A stretch of 9,478 nt of DNA, from the NCBI GenBank assembly GCA_905203555.1, contig CAJKWK010000075.1:1-9478 (forward strand), read 5' to 3'. Below, piece after piece: positions 6,454 through 9,478 of this stretch. The position numbers and the translations under genes are program-made. Source of the DNA: an uncultured Lachnospiraceae bacterium. GTDB lineage: Bacteria > Bacillota > Clostridia > Lachnospirales > Lachnospiraceae. The notes under the pieces are model-generated. The model worked only from the letters and a program-made list of their open reading frames with translations. It did no database searches and was not told where the DNA came from. Positions within the stretch are counted from its first letter, which is position 1. Every line of letters begins with the position of its first letter.

Positions 6454-7054
6454 AGGAAACATGAGAAAACTGCTTCCGGAAGAAACATGGACAATCGAAG
6501 AATATGAGAAGTTTATTTCTGTTTTTGATGTAAGGACGGAAGAAGGAATGGCGTTTGAAATGCTGTATTGGACAGGAATACGTGTTGGTGAATTGCTCGG
6601 ATTATTGTATCAGGACGTGAATATTGACAGCGGTATTATCAATATCAATAAATCATTTCAGATCGTTGCAGGTGAAGGAAAGTTTGTCAATACCAAAACC
6701 GTTTCCAGTAACAGAATGATTACAATGCCGGAATTCCTGGTAAATGAGTTGAATGAGTACATCCACTGTCATGTGAATCAAAGTTCAGATAAGAGACTGT
6801 TTTGTTTTACTGACAAAAGACTGGCATATCATTTGAACCATGGAATTGAGCAAACTGGGGTTAAAAAAATTCAGCTTCATCGGATAAGGCAAAGTCATGA
6901 AAAAATGCTTGAGGCAATAGGTGTACCGTCATATGAGCGGTGGGAAAGGCTTGGTACATTGCGCATGAATTGGCAGTACGCAGAAGCATATGGCGATCAT
7001 GTGCCTGAAAAACGTGTTGCAGTGAAGTTACTGAATGAAATACATACTGAGTAG
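6446..7054 (+). CDS. catalytic-domain-only tyrosine recombinase paralogue
   Basis: This 202-aa protein corresponds to residues ~165-361 of the preceding integrase and lacks the arm- and core-binding domains. It shares EMLYWTGIRVGELLGLLY with Arg46, a lysine in NTKTVSS (Lys84), LFCFTDKRLAYHLNHGIE, and an intact LHRIRQSH box (His145, Arg148). The next motif is altered: RLGTLRMNW where RLGH is expected, so the third histidine is replaced by Thr171. A tyrosine in AYGDHVPEKR (Tyr182) sits close to the nucleophile position, one residue further than in the upstream integrase. ATG 6446 overlaps the integrase stop by 8 bases, with AGGAG 9 bases before it. It may be a partner or regulator of the full integrase, or a decaying copy. 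The continuous frame argues that it was kept. Confidence 0.75.
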   Translation: MHRGNMRKLLPEETWTIEEYEKFISVFDVRTEEGMAFEMLYWTGIRVGELLGLLYQDVNIDSGIININKSFQIVAGEGKFVNTKTVSSNRMITMPEFLVNELNEYIHCHVNQSSDKRLFCFTDKRLAYHLNHGIEQTGVKKIQLHRIRQSHEKMLEAIGVPSYERWERLGTLRMNWQYAEAYGDHVPEKRVAVKLLNEIHTE

Positions 7055-7417
7055 AAAATGAAAAAGGAGATACTTAGAAATGGCAAGTGACAGACATGGG
7101 AAACACAATAAGCCGACAATTGCATATACAGTTGGACGAACTCCGCCAGCAAATTTTTTATCCCGCAGGAATGTAACTATATCCTGTGTTTTCCTTCTGT
7201 TGGGGTCATTGGTAATATCGCAAGTAGCATAATCCGTTTCTTCATTAACCCCAATAATAAGTCCATCGTGATTTGATAGATTATTTGCCATACATATAAT
7301 ATCATGCAGTAAATCAGACTTATTCTTGTGCCATTCCTTTTTGAAATCCCAATATTCGCCCTCTTGCCGAAATGCAATTAGTCGTAACCCTTCTTCTTTA
7401 AATGAAATCATATCCAT
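7028..7417 (-). pseudogene. AlbA_2 (Schlafen-type) protein, C-terminally truncated
   Basis: ATG 7417 has AAGGTGA about 5 bases before it and follows the Fic stop by 15 bases, so it is the second gene of a fic operon. Residues 1-98 are the N-terminal AlbA_2 fold: EGEYWDFKKEWH (the conserved E..DFK entry), LLHDIICMANNL, DGLIIGVNEET and QDIVTFLRDKK, to VRPTVY. AlbA_2 proteins are putative nucleic-acid-binding or ATP-associated regulators, frequent in defence and mobile regions. At about 7120-7130 the family sequence stops and the frame runs antisense through the recombinase-operon DNA to 7028 (residues AIVGLLCFPCL and onward are not native). The missing part, usually an ATPase-like or helix-turn-helix region, is not elsewhere in the window. 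It is a different subfamily from the ATP-binding gene at 1572. Confidence 0.75.
7080..7232 (+). pseudogene. start of a third gene in the recombinase operon, cut after ~16 codons
   Basis: ATG 7080 has a good ribosome site (AAGGAG, 7064-7069) and follows the second recombinase by 25 bases. The first residues are MASDRHGKHNKPTIAYT. After codon ~16 the DNA is the reverse complement of an AlbA_2 coding region, so the remaining codons to TAA 7232 are not native. Basic, short N-termini like this are seen on recombinases of mobile elements, and a recombinase C-terminus lies on the same strand at 8779-9036. The two may be ends of one interrupted gene. That link is an inference; the start alone does not identify the family. 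Confidence 0.45.
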
Positions 7418-7432
7418 TGAAGTCACCTTATA

Positions 7433-8479
7433 CTATGCCTTAATATAACGCGTAGATCTTGCCGATCCGATCCGTTTTATTGCACCGCTCTTTACCATTG
7501 CACCGAGGACTGCTTCAACTGTTGTCGGACTGACATCGGGGAGAATCTTACATATTTCGGCTTTGGAAAGAGGGGTCAGACTGTTTAATACTGTTGCTTC
7601 TATGCGGGCTTTCTTTGTAATCTTTTTCCCATGCACGACTGCAAAGCGTTTGTCCAACTCTTTATAGCACATATAAAGCATAGACAGGAAATTCTCAATA
7701 AATGGGAAATAACTATTTTCATTTGATTCCCAACCGTCAGAAGATTGACGAAGAGATTCGTAATAATAGGCTTTGTAGTTATTGATTTGCTCTTCAAAGG
7801 ACACATATTTTCCGGCATCAAAGCCATTCTTGTATAGGAGCAGCAATGATAACAGGCGTGACATTCTGCCGTTACCATCTCTGAATGGATGTATGCAGAG
7901 AAAATCCAAAATAACGCAAGGAATCAATAGCAGTTGGTTTATATTGGCGTCACTACGTGCTTCCATATAGGCAAGCTCTAACTGTTCCATAGCCTTTGGC
8001 GTTTCGTTTGCAGGGGTGGGACGAAAACGAACACGCCTGTTTCCGTCTGTATCGATTTCCAAAATCACATTATCGACTGTTTTATATTGACCGCCATATT
8101 CATAACCTGCAAATGCCATCATCATTTCGTGCAAATACAAAATATCACGCTCACAAAAATCAATACGCTCATAGTCCAAATGAATTTCATTTAATGCATC
8201 CCTATATCCGGCAATTTCCGCTTCATTATGATTCAACGGAGCGCTGTTCTGATTGACGATAGCGGCAATACGCTCGTCACTTGTAACAATACCCTCAATA
8301 GCATTAGAACTCTTAATTGACTGTACCTTTGCAACTGCCTCTAACTCCGTAAAAATTTGGGTATATTCCTCTTTTCGCACTCCCGCCATTGTTTTCAATG
8401 CCGAAATATTTGAAGTAAGATTCACCAAATTTGCAGGCAGTAAGCCGTTGTTTAAAAAAGAGTAATCGAATTTCCTCAT
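7433..8479 (-). CDS. class II Fic family protein (predicted AMP-transferase)
   Basis: This 348-aa protein has three parts. The N-terminal region holds the inhibitory helix SSNAIEG (57-63; the S/TxxxE(G/N) motif, Glu62 expected to block ATP). The Fic core has the flap-like YGGQYKTVDN (128-137) and a complete active-site loop HPFRDGNGRMSR (197-208), His197 being the catalytic base. The C-terminal winged helix is about residues 286-347 (LSKAEICKILPDVSPTTVEA). Fic enzymes of this class transfer AMP from ATP to target hydroxyls and are self-inhibited; the C-terminal DNA-binding domain is common and fits autoregulation. All key residues are present. ATG 8479 is preferred over starts up to 8554 because AGGA lies 9 bases before it and the upstream part runs through the promoter. 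It is followed 15 bases later by the AlbA_2 gene. The target is unknown. Confidence 0.93.
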   Translation of the reverse strand: MRKFDYSFLNNGLLPANLVNLTSNISALKTMAGVRKEEYTQIFTELEAVAKVQSIKSSNAIEGIVTSDERIAAIVNQNSAPLNHNEAEIAGYRDALNEIHLDYERIDFCERDILYLHEMMMAFAGYEYGGQYKTVDNVILEIDTDGNRRVRFRPTPANETPKAMEQLELAYMEARSDANINQLLLIPCVILDFLCIHPFRDGNGRMSRLLSLLLLYKNGFDAGKYVSFEEQINNYKAYYYESLRQSSDGWESNENSYFPFIENFLSMLYMCYKELDKRFAVVHGKKITKKARIEATVLNSLTPLSKAEICKILPDVSPTTVEAVLGAMVKSGAIKRIGSARSTRYIKA

Positions 8480-8491
8480 ATCACACCATCC

Positions 8492-8527
8492 TTTCTGCAT
8501 ATTGTTGTAACATATTATATGCAGAAA
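8492..8527. promoter_or_regulatory. perfect 11-bp inverted repeat over the fic promoter
   Basis: TTTCTGCATAT (8492-8502) and ATATGCAGAAA (8517-8527) are perfect inverted copies with a 14-base spacer. The repeat spans the fic -10 box (ATTATA on the plus strand, 8514-8519) and its edge touches the ribosome site. A protein bound here would block fic transcription. The Fic winged helix is the natural candidate, by inference. Confidence 0.65.
8514..8519 (-). promoter_or_regulatory. -10 box of the fic promoter
   Basis: TATAAT on the minus strand, about 35 bases before the Fic ATG. No good -35 is found at 16-18 bases, so the promoter may need an activator or rely on AT-rich flanks. It lies inside the inverted repeat at 8492-8527. 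Confidence 0.5.
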
Positions 8528-8545
8528 ATCAAGCCACATCCGTTT

Positions 8546-8580
8546 TATCTGCATATAAAATGAAATAAATTATGCAGATA
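8546..8580. promoter_or_regulatory. second perfect 10-bp inverted repeat upstream of fic
   Basis: TATCTGCATA (8546-8555) and TATGCAGATA (8571-8580) are perfect inverted copies with a 15-base spacer. They share the CTGCATA core with the first palindrome; the two centres are about 54 bases apart, close to five helical turns. This is typical of paired operators that allow looping or cooperative binding. Confidence 0.6.
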
Positions 8581-8654
8581 TGAGGAAACAATGTGCAGAA
8601 ACTTATAAAAAGCAGTACAGAATGATTACATACTGCCTTCATCAAATGCTCATT

Positions 8655-8750
8655 TTACAGCATGCCAGTCTTTTTCAGATATGTAATGCCGTCACTATAT
8701 CCTCTGAGATAAAATCTCTGTCGTTCCATACTGTTGTATCGAATCTGCAT
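8655..8750 (-). other. short minus-strand open frame, doubtful
   Basis: From ATG 8750 (MQIRYNS) or ATG 8729 a frame runs to TAA 8655, with the protein-like segment ERQRFYLRGYSDGITYLKK. No ribosome site is seen, and the plus-strand reading of the same DNA shows traces of a decayed recombinase (LHEKRHPS near 8744-8767). It may be a fragment of an unknown small protein or chance. Confidence 0.2.
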
Positions 8751-8778
8751 GAAAAAAGGCATCCATCTGATAAGATGA

Positions 8779-9036
8779 AACGCCACGGCAATCGCTGACA
8801 GAGTAGGACATGAGAGTATAGATATCACATATCGCTATTCACATCTATTTCCATCAAAACAGGTGGCTATGGCAGATAAATTGGATGAGGTCAATGCAAG
8901 CTATGAAGATGGTGTGCAAGATGAAGTGGTGGAAGATGTTGCAGTAAATGAGATTATGGAAGAAAAAGCAACGTCGAAAGGATTAATCGAGAACGATAAT
9001 AAGATTCTTAATATACAAAAGTATCTTGCAGGATAA
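8779..9036 (+). pseudogene. C-terminal remnant of a tyrosine recombinase
   Basis: The frame opens after a TGA at 8776 and reads NATAIADRVGHESIDI, then TYRYSHLFPSKQVAMADKLD, to TAA 9036 (85 codons). This is the end of a tyrosine recombinase catalytic domain: the third-histidine motif RVGHES and the nucleophile in RYSHLF. A 40-residue acidic tail follows. There is no start codon before ATG 8872. Just upstream, in another frame, LHEKRHPS (8744-8767) looks like a worn LHDLRHSH box, so the gene was longer and has taken indels. It is the same strand as the recombinase operon that is interrupted at ~7126. It may be the far end of the gene that starts at 7080, or of a separate older integrase. Confidence 0.8.
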
Positions 9037-9042
9037 AAATAA

Positions 9043-9062
9043 GGGGATGTGGTGGTATCCCC
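9043..9062 (+). promoter_or_regulatory. GC-rich hairpin before the MobC-like gene
   Basis: GGGGAT (9043-9048) pairs with ATCCCC (9057-9062) around an 8-base loop, with no T-run after it. It ends five bases before the ribosome site of the next gene. It may be a weak transcript end for the recombinase remnant or a translational control hairpin. Confidence 0.35.
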
Positions 9063-9081
9063 CAGGTAGGAGATGATTCAA

Positions 9082-9405
9082 ATGAGCGAAAAGAGAGTAG
9101 ATGTAAAAAACAGATGGAGAAATGTAGTGGTAGCATTTCGCATGCCACCAGAGGAAGCACAGGAACTTAATGTGAAAGTTGCGCTGAGTGGTCTTTCCAA
9201 GCAGGACTATATTATACAGTGCTTATTAAAGCATGAAGTGAGAGTGGTTGCGGGAAAGAAGGTTGCAAGAAAAATAGAAATGTATCTTGAAGCGATACTG
9301 GAAGAATTGCAGTTTTTGCAGGATGAAAATATGAGCAACATTGATTTTGATGAGATGCTCATGCCATTGAAGCATATTTTAACAATTTTAAAAGAAACGG
9401 ACTAG
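9082..9405 (+). CDS. MobC-like relaxosome/mobilization accessory protein
   Basis: This 107-aa protein has a basic start (MSEKRVDVKNRWRN) and then VVVAFRMPPEEAQELNVKVA, LSGLSKQDYIIQCLLKHEV, the pattern of ribbon-helix-helix MobC-type proteins that help a relaxase at oriT of plasmids and ICEs. The last 40 residues are acidic and helical (LEAILEELQFLQDENMS), probably for oligomerization. ATG 9082 is chosen because AGGAG (9068-9072) is 9 bases upstream; the earlier ATG 9073 directly abuts that site. The next gene begins 22 bases after the stop. No relaxase is in the window; it would be expected further right. Family placement is from pattern only, and a general RHH regulator is the alternative. 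Confidence 0.6.
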   Translation: MSEKRVDVKNRWRNVVVAFRMPPEEAQELNVKVALSGLSKQDYIIQCLLKHEVRVVAGKKVARKIEMYLEAILEELQFLQDENMSNIDFDEMLMPLKHILTILKETD

Positions 9406-9427
9406 AAAGGATTGGAGGAAGCGTGAT

Positions 9428-9478
9428 ATGAGAGAACTTAGAATTGACGGAACTTTGATTTTGGCTGTGGATCATGGT
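9428..9478 (+). CDS. ParM/StbA-like actin ATPase, N-terminal fragment (runs off the window)
   Basis: Only 17 codons are visible: MRELRIDGTLILAVDHG. The hydrophobic strand followed by AVDHG is the phosphate-1 loop with which ParM/StbA-family proteins of clostridial plasmids and ICEs begin (commonly xxVDHGYGNxK). GGAGG (9414-9418) lies 9 bases before the ATG. ParM-type proteins form filaments that push plasmid copies apart; in integrative elements they may stabilize the excised circle. Placement after a MobC-like gene agrees. With so few residues another actin/Hsp70-fold ATPase cannot be excluded. Confidence 0.5.
   Translation, partial: MRELRIDGTLILAVDHG

Noticed and set aside
1572..7417. The two AlbA_2 fragments being halves of one gene split by the recombinase region
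   Set aside because: They are on opposite strands, belong to different subfamilies, and both contain the late part of the AlbA_2 domain, so they overlap rather than complement each other.
8480..8554. N-terminal extension of Fic by 25 residues
   Set aside because: It would be encoded across the -10 box and the palindrome; ATG 8479 has its own ribosome site.
8580..8798. 72-aa plus-strand open frame starting inside the fic operator region
   Set aside because: Its start lies in the palindrome, no ribosome site is seen, and only its end (LHEKRHPS) resembles a worn recombinase box; best treated as debris of the pseudogene at 8779-9036.
1..9478. CRISPR array, rRNA or tRNA genes, retron or group II intron
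   Set aside because: No regularly spaced repeats with unique spacers, no reverse transcriptase motif and no structured RNA of these kinds was found on either strand.

Overview
The window looks like an accessory, mobile-element-rich stretch from a low-GC Gram-positive gut-type Clostridium, most likely Lachnospiraceae. That placement is an inference from AT-rich codon use, strong GGAGG-type ribosome sites 7-10 bases before most starts, sigma-A-like promoters, and the protein families present (DUF6431, AlbA_2/HATPase_c_4 proteins, Tn916-like integrase, ICE-type mobilization and ParM-like genes). No rRNA, tRNA or CRISPR array is visible.

Left part (1-1200): a minus-strand DUF6431 zinc-ribbon fragment, two strong intrinsic hairpins, and a plus-strand orphan reading frame (629-1030) that looks like the tail of a larger protein. 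A good promoter (1184-1212) then opens a decayed defence-like operon: a 71-aa XRE regulator (1263-1478), the first ~25 codons of what looks like a type I restriction HsdR (1501-1572) joined out of frame to an AlbA_2/HATPase_c_4 ATP-binding protein that has lost its N-terminus (about 1572-2875). That protein is split again by a one-base deletion inside a three-copy 21-base repeat. A complete SEC-C zinc-motif protein follows (2930-4183).

Middle (4184-7060): a 550-base non-coding stretch with several strong inverted repeats and two terminator-type hairpins. It leads into a tightly overlapping recombination operon of three small paralogous helix-turn-helix (excisionase-like) proteins, a Tn916-type tyrosine integrase broken by one inserted T exactly between the His and Arg of its HxxR box, and a second, catalytic-domain-only recombinase paralogue.

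Right part (7060-9478): a third plus-strand gene starts at 7080 with a good ribosome site but is cut after ~16 codons by a minus-strand module, a class II Fic protein (7433-8479) followed by a truncated AlbA_2 gene. The Fic promoter carries two long inverted repeats sharing a CTGCATAT motif. Beyond the module the plus-strand context resumes with the C-terminus of another tyrosine recombinase (8779-9036), a MobC-like mobilization protein (9082-9405) and the first 17 codons of a ParM/StbA-like actin ATPase (from 9428). The simplest reading is the integration end of an ICE or mobilizable element, with the fic-AlbA module inserted into its recombinase operon, next to an eroded restriction/defence island. 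At least five genes are truncated or frameshifted. No wholly new system is demonstrated; the best leads are the three-HTH plus two- or three-recombinase operon, the repeat-borne frameshift in the ATP-binding gene, and the double-palindrome control region of fic.
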